Counted from the first letter of the stretch, positions 1 to 6,221 are shown. The stretch: 8,679 bases of DNA from Lachnospiraceae bacterium UBA3692 (GCA_002372815.1 DFIR01000051.1:1-8679); one strand, 5' to 3'. Notes: generated by a model from the sequence alone, not told the origin. Numbers and translations are program-made.

Positions 1-148
<148 letters not shown>

Positions 149-417
149 AATGTTCACAGCATCCTCAGACGCTGTTAAGTTCGTTCCCGTTCAGAACAAC
201 TCTGTCGTTCTGTCCGTGATTTTGGATCTAGGTTTTAGATCGCTTTCTGAATTCATTCTTTAGGATCCGGAACTTCAGATGATTCCGCATCCTTTAAGGA
301 ATCTATTCAGGGTTGCATTTCTGTTAAACTGTCAACTATTCGATTGTGAAGATACATGTTGTGAAATATGCCTGACATATTTCGCAATGCTTTTGACTCA
401 TTTCTGTGAGTCGTAGC
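149..417 (-). other. rRNA operon leader (pre-16S), hairpin-rich
   Basis: This AT-richer, non-coding stretch lies between the P2 start point (about 417) and mature 16S. Several inverted repeats are visible: 395-412 (GACTCA/TGAGTC, 6 bp), 363-383 (GAAATATG/CATATTTC, 8 bp, 5-nt loop), 226-240 (ATCTA/TAGAT), 192-212 (CAGAAC/GTTCTG) and 156-175 (8 bp with one G-U, 4-nt loop). Such leaders are known to carry antitermination signals and processing sites. A TTGTTCTGAACGGGAAC stretch near 188-204 weakly recalls a boxA followed by a spacer, but I would not call it. The long stem pairing with the 3' flank of 16S cannot be checked because that flank lies outside the window. Confidence 0.75.
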
Positions 418-423
418 TATGAC

Positions 424-478
424 ATTATAGCCGATGTGTCGGTGTCATGTCAAGGTCGCTTTTCAATTTTTTATTTGT
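424..478 (-). promoter_or_regulatory. rRNA operon promoter P2 with UP element
   Basis: On the minus strand a perfect -35 TTGACA (448-453) and a perfect -10 TATAAT (424-429) are separated by 18 bp. Directly upstream of the -35 is an A/T-rich tract (AAATAAAAAATTGAAAA, about 461-477) of the UP-element type that binds the RNA polymerase alpha subunit C-terminal domain. Transcription should start near 417-418 and run into 16S. The spacer contains a short CCGA/TCGG inverted repeat (431-442). Consensus hexamers plus an UP element are typical of sigma-A rRNA promoters. Confidence 0.93.
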
Positions 479-531
479 GAGATGCGGCTTTCGGGATGTC
501 CCGCCGACCGTCTCTCTCAGCGGCGAGATTT

Positions 532-592
532 ATCTTATCACTCTGTTACGGGGAATGCAAGCCTTATTTTTCATTTTTTTGAAATTAATTTT
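532..592 (-). promoter_or_regulatory. Probable rRNA operon promoter P1 with AT-rich UP element
   Basis: On the minus strand an extended -10, TGA-TAAGAT (532-540), sits 17 bp from a weak -35 TTGCAT (555-560). Immediately upstream (561-592) is a very A/T-rich tract with A7 and A5 runs and an internal TTTCA/TGAAA inverted repeat, as expected of a strong UP element. It lies about 108 bp upstream of P2, a usual arrangement for tandem rRNA promoters. The poor -35 makes this less certain than P2. The 479-610 gap holds nothing else recognisable; the T-runs lie on the plus strand, so they do not form a minus-strand intrinsic terminator. Confidence 0.6.
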
Positions 593-610
593 GAGCTCCC
601 CGGAAGGCTC

Positions 611-1000
611 CTACAGGCCCACATAACACTCCAGGAGATACTGGGCGATATACAGGAAGAAGAAGGCGATGATCCCGCCCCCGGCGGCGCCGAGCAGGTT
701 GTCCACGATCCGGATCACCGGCAGGCGGCTGATCAGGTGGAGTCCCGCCAGCAGCATCCGGCACAGGACGAAGACGATGATGACGAAGAGCAGCAGGGCG
801 ATGCTCACTGCTGCTCCGGAGATATTCTTCTTGGCGTAGTCGCCGCCCAGTCTTGTCACCAGGCGGAAGCACAGAAAGGCGCCGGTCATCGAGAGCAGGA
901 GGTCCGCCTGCTTCACGATCCCGTCCCTGTAGCCGCGGACGATGCCGCCGAGCATGATCAGAAGTCCTCCGATCAGAAGGATCCAAAAATAATAGTTCAT
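611..1000 (-). CDS. CvpA-family (colicin V production-like) integral membrane protein
   Basis: This is a 129-residue, strongly hydrophobic protein with four likely membrane helices at about residues 3-21, 31-50, 62-85 and 101-122. The segment GYRDGIVKQ after the first helix and LPVIRIVDNLLGAAGGGI before the last match the CvpA-family pattern (GxxxGxxKQ; LPxxxxxxxxLGxxxG). CvpA-like proteins are inner-membrane proteins linked to colicin V export and envelope integrity in Proteobacteria; the role in Firmicutes is unclear. I chose the ATG at 1000 because GGGAG (1006-1010) lies 5 bases upstream of it. An in-frame GTG at 1006 overlaps that ribosome site and is unlikely. The gene follows the DUF5711 gene by 19 bp and is the last protein gene before the rRNA operon. 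Confidence 0.85.
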   Translation of the reverse strand: MNYYFWILLIGGLLIMLGGIVRGYRDGIVKQADLLLSMTGAFLCFRLVTRLGGDYAKKNISGAAVSIALLLFVIIVFVLCRMLLAGLHLISRLPVIRIVDNLLGAAGGGIIAFFFLYIAQYLLECYVGL

Positions 1001-1019
1001 ATCCACTCCCGGATTCTGC

Positions 1020-2216
1020 TCAGTGCAGTTCGATCTCCTCCAGTTCCTTCCCCGTCAGCGCGCAGAGATTCCTGAGCCGCTTCGACGCGTGCAGGACGCG
1101 GACCGACCGGCTGAAGGCGCCGGAGAAGATCTCCCGTCCGTCCTCCGCATAGATCATGCAGTACTGGGCGTTGTTGATGAAGATCCTCCCTCCCGTCAGC
1201 TGTACGTCCGTATAATTCAGAGAGAACCGGATACTGCCGGTCCTGCTGCCGTGAAGGTCGTAGAGGTCCAGGCGGTACATCTCATTGCCCGTCTCATCCA
1301 TAAATAGCAGGCCGATCCGCTCGTCCCCGAAGAAGAGACTCTGCACCTGTTCGGAGAACATGCTGTTCATGCCCGCCACCGGCGCGTTCCCGGAGACGTC
1401 GAAATACATCAGGCGCGCGTCGGAGACCGCCGTACAGACCTGGTCATTCAGGAAGCGCACGACCGGCACGACCTCGTCCTTGTATGCGTAGCTGCTGACT
1501 TCATAGCTGTTCTCCTCGCTGCCGTGGGCGAAGTCGTAGAAGCTCAGCACGGTTTTGACAGAGGCGCCCTCCATCATGAGGTTGGAGATGCAGACCGTCT
1601 CCCCGTCCGGGGACAGGGCCGCCGCCAGCGGATACCCGCTCTCATCGATATTCCGGACAAAATACGCCTTCTCTCTTCCGTCCGCGCTGTAGAGGCGGAT
1701 CCAGGCGGAGGTCCCGCTGTCCATCACGCAGAGCACGTCCCCGTTCTCCGCCGCTGAGAGGTAGTGTACGTCCATGGCGGTCGTGAAGTGGCCGAGCTCC
1801 CCGCTCGTGTTCATGACATAGACAGAGCGCCCGTTGTAATCCGCGAAGGCGATCACATTGCCGGCGGTGCTCACGATGGGCTCCTCCATCTCAAAGCTGC
1901 ACTGCCACAGCACCCGCCCCGCCGTATCCAGGCAGGTCGCCCCGTTCGACGTGTATTCGACAATCGTCTCGCCGAGGTTGCGGTAGGAGGCGCCGTCCGC
2001 CGCGATATAGTCCGCGGCCGGGGACATCTCCATCGACGAGTAGTGCCGGCTCTGATAGTAGCGTATGCCGAAATACAGCGCGCAGATCACCGCCCCGGCC
2101 AGAAGCACTCTGGTCAGGATCCTCCGCACGCGGTGCGCCGTCAGGCTGCGGCGGTAGTCACGCAGTCTGTTCTGTTCCCTGTTCAGTTCTCTGCTGTCCT
2201 GCTCTTCTCTGCTCAT
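1020..2216 (-). CDS. DUF5711-type membrane-anchored beta-propeller-like protein
   Basis: This 398-residue protein has a highly charged N-terminal cytosolic tail (Arg/Glu/Gln-rich, residues 1-32), one transmembrane helix (about 33-51, then IRYYQSR) and a large extracytoplasmic part. The latter is rich in beta-strand-like repeats of the form 'xVxCxxxSGxxxWxxxLYSADG' (for example CLDTAGRVLW, YVMNTSGELG, LYSADGREK, YFDVSGNAP, IYAEDGREIF), as in WD40/PQQ-like propellers. I recall such proteins as DUF5711, common in Clostridia-type genomes and often beside cvpA-like genes; the function is unknown. The start ATG shares an ATGA with the galM stop (4-bp overlap), and its ribosome site (GGAG, 4 bases upstream) lies inside the galM end, so translation is probably coupled. 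No catalytic motif is visible. Confidence 0.8.
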   Translation of the reverse strand: MSREEQDSRELNREQNRLRDYRRSLTAHRVRRILTRVLLAGAVICALYFGIRYYQSRHYSSMEMSPAADYIAADGASYRNLGETIVEYTSNGATCLDTAGRVLWQCSFEMEEPIVSTAGNVIAFADYNGRSVYVMNTSGELGHFTTAMDVHYLSAAENGDVLCVMDSGTSAWIRLYSADGREKAYFVRNIDESGYPLAAALSPDGETVCISNLMMEGASVKTVLSFYDFAHGSEENSYEVSSYAYKDEVVPVVRFLNDQVCTAVSDARLMYFDVSGNAPVAGMNSMFSEQVQSLFFGDERIGLLFMDETGNEMYRLDLYDLHGSRTGSIRFSLNYTDVQLTGGRIFINNAQYCMIYAEDGREIFSGAFSRSVRVLHASKRLRNLCALTGKELEEIELH

Positions 2217-3271
2217 TCTGCTCCGGGAAAGCGAAACGTGGTCGCGGACACGAGCGGTCTCGCCGGTCCGTAAAGGTCGGAAGGAAAGTTGTCATGGTGC
2301 GGGGTGTCCGGGAAGCACTGCGTCTCCAGGCAGAATCCCGACCTCGATCCGCAGGCGCGCCCGCCCTTGCAGCCTTCCGTGTACATGCCGTGGGCGATAT
2401 AGAGCTGCACGCCCGGCATATCTGTGCTGACTTCCATGCGCCGGCCGCTCGCGGGGTCTGTGACTTCGGCGAACAGGATCTCCTGTCCGTCCCCTTTCCA
2501 TCCGTCGATGACGAAGTTGTGGTCATACCCGCCGGTCACGACGAGATCCGGGTGGTTCTTCGACGTGTCCTCCGTGTGCAGGTCCGCCGCGATCGCCTTC
2601 GGTCTGCGGAAATCAAACGGTGTCCCTTCCACGCTGCGGATCTCGCCGGTCGGAATGAGGCCTTCTCCGCAGGGGGTATAGTGGCTGCAGGCCAGCCGGA
2701 GGATCTGCGCGTCGATCGTGCCGCTCCCCTGGCCCGCAAGATTGAAGTACGTGTGGTTGGTGGGATTCAGGTAGGTCTCCCTGTCGGTCGTGATGCGGTA
2801 GTCGATCCGCAGGCTGTCCTTCGTCACGGTGTAGGTCACCGCCATGTCCCGGTTTCCGGGGAATCCGGACTCCCCGTCCGCCATCCGCAGCGAGAAGGTC
2901 ACGCTGTTCTCCCCAAGGGCGGTGTCGTAGAGGCGGCGGTAGGACATTTTGTCGGAGTGCAGGTTGTTGGGGCCTTCGTTGACCGGCAGGTGATACTCCA
3001 CGCCATCGATGACAAAAGAGGCGCCGGCGATGCGGTTCGCGACCGGCGCGACCGTGGCGCCGAAGCAGGACGGATTGCTCTCATATCCCGCCAGGTCGTC
3101 GAAGCCCAGCACGATGTCGTCCATCCGGCCTTCTCTGTCCGGCACGCACAGCTTCACGAGCACTGCTCCGAAGTCGCTGACCACCGCGGTGATCCCGCCG
3201 TCACAGAGTGTGTACAGATGCGCTTCCTGTCCGTCCTTCGTCGTTCCGAAGACTTCCTTCCGTGCGCTCAT
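2213..3271 (-). CDS. galM: Aldose 1-epimerase (galactose mutarotase)
   Basis: This 352-residue protein interconverts the alpha and beta anomers of galactose or glucose in the cytosol, feeding the Leloir pathway. Family signatures are complete: VANRI with Arg80, GPNNLHSDK with substrate-binding His105, the catalytic-acid motif NPTNHTYFNL with His173, GGYDHNFV with Asp250, and the catalytic-base motif LETQCFPD with Glu316, followed by HHDNFPS. The length is normal for GalM (about 340-350). The ATG is preceded by AGGAG at a 5-base spacing. It lies 41 bp after recR and overlaps the DUF5711 gene by 4 bp. No galK, galT or galE is visible nearby, so its place in a replication/repair cluster is not explained by pathway. 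Exact sugar preference cannot be read from the sequence. Confidence 0.95.
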   Translation of the reverse strand: MSARKEVFGTTKDGQEAHLYTLCDGGITAVVSDFGAVLVKLCVPDREGRMDDIVLGFDDLAGYESNPSCFGATVAPVANRIAGASFVIDGVEYHLPVNEGPNNLHSDKMSYRRLYDTALGENSVTFSLRMADGESGFPGNRDMAVTYTVTKDSLRIDYRITTDRETYLNPTNHTYFNLAGQGSGTIDAQILRLACSHYTPCGEGLIPTGEIRSVEGTPFDFRRPKAIAADLHTEDTSKNHPDLVVTGGYDHNFVIDGWKGDGQEILFAEVTDPASGRRMEVSTDMPGVQLYIAHGMYTEGCKGGRACGSRSGFCLETQCFPDTPHHDNFPSDLYGPARPLVSATTFRFPGAE

Positions 3272-3283
3272 GTCTCTCCTTTC

Positions 3284-3299
3284 CGGACCATCCGGTCCG
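3284..3299 (-). repeat. Perfect 6-bp hairpin in the recR-galM gap
   Basis: CGGACC-ATCC-GGTCCG is a perfect inverted repeat with a 4-nt loop, ending 3 bases upstream of the galM ribosome site (AGGAG at 3276-3280). No U-run follows on the minus strand, so it is not an intrinsic terminator. It could influence mRNA decay or galM translation; that is inference. Confidence 0.5.
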
Positions 3300-3312
3300 C
3301 ACTGTGTATGGA

Positions 3313-3912
3313 TCAGAGTTCCACGCGGCCGTCCAGCGCTCGCAGCAGCGTCACTTCGTCGATATACTCCAGGTCGCCGCCCACCGGCACGCCGCTGGCG
3401 ATCCGCGTCACGCGGATCCCGGTCGGCTTGATGAGCTTGCTGATGTACATCGCCGTCGTCTCGCCCTCCAGACTGGAGTTGGTCGCGATGATGACTTCGC
3501 TGACGTCGTCGCCGCGGAGCCGCTCGATCAGCTCCTTCAGGCGGATGTCCCCGGGGCCGATCCCGAGCATCGGCGAGATCGCGCCGTGCAGGACGTGGTA
3601 GACCCCGTTATATTTGCCCGTCTTCTCATATGCCGCGAGGTCGCGGGGGTTCTCCACGACCATGATGGTGCTGTGGTCGCGGGCCTCGCTCGAGCAGATC
3701 GGGCACACGTCCCCGTCCGTCAGGTTCTGGCAGACCTTGCAGTAGGAGACGTGCTCCTTGGCCTGCACGATCGTCTCGGAGAGCTTCTTCACTCTCGACG
3801 GGGACATGTTGATGATATAAAAAGCAAGACGCTGCGCGGATTTATTACCAATACCGGGCAGCGCCGCCAGTTCGTCGATCAGTTTGTTGATATAGCCGCT
3901 GTATAATTCCAC
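3313..3912 (-). CDS. recR: Recombination mediator protein RecR
   Basis: RecR works with RecF and RecO to load RecA on SSB-coated gapped DNA in recombinational repair. The 199-residue length is exactly typical. In order: an N-terminal helix-hairpin-helix (LPGIGNKSAQRLAFYI, residues 18-33), a four-cysteine zinc finger (Cys58, Cys61, Cys70, Cys73), a TOPRIM domain starting IMVVENPRDL (83-92), and the signature LHGAISPMLGIGPGDI. The start is GTG at 3912, with GGAGG 8 bases upstream; no ATG fits. It follows ybaB by 27 bp, the classic ybaB-recR pairing, and precedes galM. No damage or missing residue is seen. Confidence 0.98.
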   Translation of the reverse strand: MELYSGYINKLIDELAALPGIGNKSAQRLAFYIINMSPSRVKKLSETIVQAKEHVSYCKVCQNLTDGDVCPICSSEARDHSTIMVVENPRDLAAYEKTGKYNGVYHVLHGAISPMLGIGPGDIRLKELIERLRGDDVSEVIIATNSSLEGETTAMYISKLIKPTGIRVTRIASGVPVGGDLEYIDEVTLLRALDGRVEL

Positions 3913-3917
3913 GTGTC

Positions 3918-3935
3918 ACGCCTCCGTGCGGGCGT
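3918..3935 (-). promoter_or_regulatory. Small hairpin overlapping the recR ribosome-binding site
   Basis: On the minus strand ACGCC (3931-3935) can pair with GGCGT (3918-3922) around an 8-nt loop. The recR Shine-Dalgarno GGAGG (3921-3925) lies partly in the stem and partly in the loop. Ribosomes ending ybaB at 3940 would open this fold, so weak translational coupling of recR to ybaB is possible. The stem is only 5 bp. Confidence 0.35.
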
Positions 3936-3939
3936 CCGC

Positions 3940-4275
3940 TCACATGGAGAGACCGGGCATGCCGCCCATGAGCTGGCCGGAGGCCTCCTCGACCTGTCCG
4001 AGGGCATCGTTGACGGCCGTGAGGATCATGTCCTGCAGCATCTCGACATCCTCCGGATCCACCGCGTCCGGATCGATCGCGATGCTCTTCATGACCTTCG
4101 CACCCGTGAAGACGACCGTGACAGCGCCGCCGCCGGAAGTCGCCGTGAATTCCTTCTCCTCCAGCGCCTTCTTGTTCTCTTCCATCTGGCGCTGCATGCG
4201 CTGGGCCTGTTTCATCAGATTATTCATGTTGCCGGGGAAACCGCCGCCCGGGAAACCGCCGCCTCTTCTTGCCAT
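3940..4275 (-). CDS. YbaB/EbfC family nucleoid-associated DNA-binding protein
   Basis: This 111-residue protein matches the YbaB/EbfC family: NNLMKQAQRMQRQMEE helix (residues 18-33), the beta-strand core FTATSGGGAVTVVFTGAKVMKSIAID (split around residue 50), then PEDVEMLQDMILTAVNDAL. Family members form dimers that bind DNA and coat the nucleoid. The N-terminus carries a Gly-Phe-Pro-rich head (GGGFPGGGFPG) produced by a short tandem repeat. The ATG is preceded by AGGAG at about a 6-base spacing. It lies 49 bp after dnaX and 27 bp before recR, the widely conserved dnaX-ybaB-recR order (yaaK in B. subtilis). Confidence 0.97.
   Translation of the reverse strand: MARRGGGFPGGGFPGNMNNLMKQAQRMQRQMEENKKALEEKEFTATSGGGAVTVVFTGAKVMKSIAIDPDAVDPEDVEMLQDMILTAVNDALGQVEEASGQLMGGMPGLSM
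4235..4263 (-). repeat. Two-copy 15-bp tandem repeat inside the ybaB start
   Basis: On the plus strand GGGAAACCGCCGCC occurs at 4235-4248 and again at 4250-4263, a period of 15 bp. In frame on the minus strand it encodes two GGGFP units at residues 5-14 of YbaB. A slipped-strand in-frame duplication would explain it. Confidence 0.7.
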
Positions 4276-4308
4276 CTTCGTCTCCTTCCGTATCTCTCAG
4301 GGATCCGG

Positions 4309-4324
4309 CCGCGCAGGTGCGCGG
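4309..4324 (-). repeat. Strong GC hairpin directly after the dnaX stop
   Basis: CCGCGC-ACCT-GCGCGG is a perfect 6-bp all-GC stem with a 4-nt loop, starting at the base immediately after the dnaX TGA (4325-4327). No U-tract follows on the minus strand, so it is not a standard terminator; ybaB starts 33 bases further on. It may stabilise the dnaX 3' end or mark a processing site. Confidence 0.55.
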
Positions 4325-6019
4325 TCACTCGTTCTCCGGATCGTTCTCCTCCTCGATCTCCATGCGGATCACACTCCGCAGATCCACATAATTGTCCGTG
4401 AATTTATGACCCTTGTCAAGGGATTTGTACTCGATCCGGACCCGCTTGCCGCTCCTGCGCGCGAGCCAGGTCTCCAGCCGGTTCCGGTATCTCTCGTCGC
4501 GGATGAAGTGCTCCGCCGTGACATAATTGTTGAACACGATCACGAGCTGCCCCTCATCGCCGAGGGAGAGATCCGCCCCCAGGAGCGAGACCCTCGTGAG
4601 CCCCGGCGGGAGCTGCCCGATGTACTTCTTCCAGTTGCGCACGATGTCCCGCACGTCGTCGGGGACCGCCTCCGGCAGCACCGTCCGCTGCGGTTTCTGC
4701 GCACCGCCCTGCCCTGCCTGCGCACCGCCCCCTGCAGAAGGCGCCGCAGCCGCCGCTTCCCGGCCGTCCGCAGCCTCGTCTCCGAGGAAAGACACGCCTT
4801 TGGGCATCTGCGCCATCTTCTGCTCGTCCGCGAGAAGGCGCTGCTCCAGCTCCCGGATCCGGTTGGTGAGGTTGTCGAGCTGGTCGACGCCCATGTCGCC
4901 CGCGCCGTCGTCCATGCGGCCGCGCCCGGCCCGGATGATCGCCATCTCCGTGAGGATCCGGCGGTTCTCGCTGTAGCGGATGCTGTCGATCAGGCCCGAA
5001 AAGATGCGGATGTACCGCATGATCTCCGCCAGGTCCGCCGAGCGGGCGTCATTCAGGATGCGCTCCAGGTTGTCGGCGGAGAGGTCCAGCCGGTCGCGCA
5101 CGGACTCGGAGGCCTTCAGCAGCATCATATTGCGGAGGTACCAGATCAGGTCGGTCACGAACTGCACGAGCTCGCGCCCCTGCGCCAGGATCTCGTCGAG
5201 GATCGAGAGCGCCTCCGGGATCTGCCCCTCGTGAATATGCCCGAACATCCGGGAGAACACAGCGGTGTCCACCGCCCCCAGGATCTCCAGCGTCTTCTCA
5301 TAGGTCAGCACTTCGTTGCCGAAGTTGAAGGCGATGCACTGGTCCAGCAGGCTGAGCCCGTCGCGCATGGAGCCGTCCGCCGCGCCGGCGATGTACCGGA
5401 GGGCGCGGTCCTCGGCGTGGAGCTGCTCGCTCTCCGCGACTTCCTGCAGCCGCCCCTCGATCGTCTCCGTGGACAACCGTCCGAAATCGTAGCGCTGGCA
5501 CCTGGAGAGGATCGTCACCGGCAGCTTGTTCGGTTCCGTCGTCGCGAGGATGAAGATCGCGTAGGACGGGGGCTCCTCCAGCGTCTTCAGCAGCGCGTTG
5601 AAGGCCGCCGTCGACAGCATGTGGACCTCGTCGATGATATACACGCGGTACCGCCCCTGGGTCGGGGAGTACGAGACCGCGTCGATGATCGCGCGGATGT
5701 CGTCGACACTGTTGTTGGACGCCGCGTCCATCTCCACGACGTTCAGGCTCGCGTCCGCCGCGATCGCCCGGCAGGACGCGCACACGCCGCAGGGGCTGCC
5801 GTCGTGCGGATCCTCGCAGTTGACCGCCCTGGCGAAGATCTTGGCGATCGTCGTCTTGCCGGTCCCGCGGGTGCCGCAGAACAGGTAGCTGTGCCCGATC
5901 CGGCCGTTCAGGATCTGGTTCTTCAGCGTCCGCACGATCGCGTCGCGTCCGCGCACATCCTCGAAGGTCTGCGGCCTGTATTTTCTATATAAAGCAAGAT
6001 ACTGCTTCTCTTCCGCCAT
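4325..6019 (-). CDS. dnaX: DNA polymerase III subunit gamma/tau
   Basis: DnaX is the AAA+ clamp-loader ATPase that loads the beta clamp and links polymerase to the replisome. The 564-residue protein starts MAEEKQYLALYRKYRP, typical of the family. Motifs: Walker A GTRGTGKT (49-56), zinc ligands Cys68, Cys77, Cys80, Cys83, Walker B IIDEVHML (128-135), sensor 1 ATTEPNKLP (159-167), the SRC arginine finger Arg173, and sensor 2 GSMRDGLSLLDQ (216-227). A low-complexity Ala/Gly/Gln linker (about 410-445) leads to a tau-type C-terminal domain. ATG at 6019 is chosen because family homology begins there and a purine-rich GGAGAGGG precedes it; an upstream in-frame GTG at 6049 has no ribosome site. I see no A-rich slippery site for a gamma frameshift. 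First gene of the ybaB-recR cluster. Confidence 0.97.
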   Translation of the reverse strand: MAEEKQYLALYRKYRPQTFEDVRGRDAIVRTLKNQILNGRIGHSYLFCGTRGTGKTTIAKIFARAVNCEDPHDGSPCGVCASCRAIAADASLNVVEMDAASNNSVDDIRAIIDAVSYSPTQGRYRVYIIDEVHMLSTAAFNALLKTLEEPPSYAIFILATTEPNKLPVTILSRCQRYDFGRLSTETIEGRLQEVAESEQLHAEDRALRYIAGAADGSMRDGLSLLDQCIAFNFGNEVLTYEKTLEILGAVDTAVFSRMFGHIHEGQIPEALSILDEILAQGRELVQFVTDLIWYLRNMMLLKASESVRDRLDLSADNLERILNDARSADLAEIMRYIRIFSGLIDSIRYSENRRILTEMAIIRAGRGRMDDGAGDMGVDQLDNLTNRIRELEQRLLADEQKMAQMPKGVSFLGDEAADGREAAAAAPSAGGGAQAGQGGAQKPQRTVLPEAVPDDVRDIVRNWKKYIGQLPPGLTRVSLLGADLSLGDEGQLVIVFNNYVTAEHFIRDERYRNRLETWLARRSGKRVRIEYKSLDKGHKFTDNYVDLRSVIRMEIEEENDPENE

Positions 6020-6067
6020 CGGTTCCCTCTCCGCCGTTCTCCCCGGCACCGCCTGCGTGACCCTTCT

Positions 6068-6076
6068 ATTTTAACA
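6068..6076 (-). promoter_or_regulatory. Putative extended -10 promoter for the dnaX cluster
   Basis: On the minus strand TG-T-TAAAAT (6068-6076) forms an extended -10 element in otherwise GC-rich DNA. The start point would be near 6061, giving a leader of about 42 nt to the dnaX ATG. No good -35 is present (TTTCCC about 18 bp upstream at best), which an extended -10 can tolerate. No other minus-strand promoter is obvious before the rRNA promoters, so this may drive all six genes. Confidence 0.5.
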
Positions 6077-6115
6077 CGCCCCGCAGGAAAAGGGAAACCC
6101 GGGCCGCTGCATGCC

Positions 6116-6142
6116 TCACACAGAGAACCGTCCCCTGTGTGA
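6116..6142 (-). repeat. REP-like palindrome (single copy in window)
   Basis: TCACACAG (6116-6123) and CTGTGTGA (6135-6142) form a perfect 8-bp inverted repeat around an 11-nt centre, AGAACCGTCCC. On the minus strand the centre folds further (GGGGA against TTCTC, with two G-U pairs), giving a 12-bp stem with a 3-nt CGG loop. On the plus strand those pairs would be A-C mismatches. I recall this GGGGACGGTTCTC-centred palindrome from intergenic regions of many Firmicutes, often near IS200-like REP-associated transposases; that is memory, not a search. No transposase is present here. Confidence 0.7.
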
Positions 6143-6181
6143 CATACGGTATTCCGTTTGACCCTGACAAGTGCGCGGGAA

Positions 6182-6219
6182 TTGGCATCTTCACGGTTTC
6201 ATGCATATAAGGTTATAAT
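6182..6219 (+). promoter_or_regulatory. Plus-strand promoter upstream of the 558-aa gene
   Basis: TTGGCA (6182-6187) and TATAAG (6206-6211) are separated by 18 bp. A perfect TATAAT (6214-6219) overlaps just downstream, with TTCACG (6190-6195) as a possible -35 at 18 bp. Either would start transcription near 6218-6226 and give the 558-aa gene a leader of about 140-150 nt that runs through the phosphatase relic. It may have been captured when the relic's parent gene was lost. Confidence 0.6.
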
Positions 6220-6221
6220 AA

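Noticed and set aside
585..610. Possible terminator GAGC...GCTC after the cvpA-like gene
   Set aside because: The stem is only 4 bp with a bulge, and it is followed by an A-rich, not U-rich, stretch in the transcript.
434..1075. A 213-codon plus-strand frame across the rRNA promoters and the cvpA-like gene
   Set aside because: It starts inside the P2 promoter and overlaps a convincing membrane protein gene; the sequence is low-complexity and without motifs.
2294..3601. A 435-codon plus-strand frame opposite galM and the recR end
   Set aside because: It mirrors the galM coding strand, has no ribosome site or recognisable motif, and galM has all its catalytic residues.
3926..5992. A 688-codon open frame on the plus strand opposite ybaB and dnaX
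   Set aside because: It is antisense to two clearly real genes with full motif sets. Its product is Arg/His/Val/Asp-rich without domain signs, as expected from the complement of GC-rich codons.
4325..6019. Programmed frameshift in dnaX producing gamma
   Set aside because: No A-AAA-AAG-type or long A-run slippery sequence is seen near the linker, so only the tau-length product is supported.
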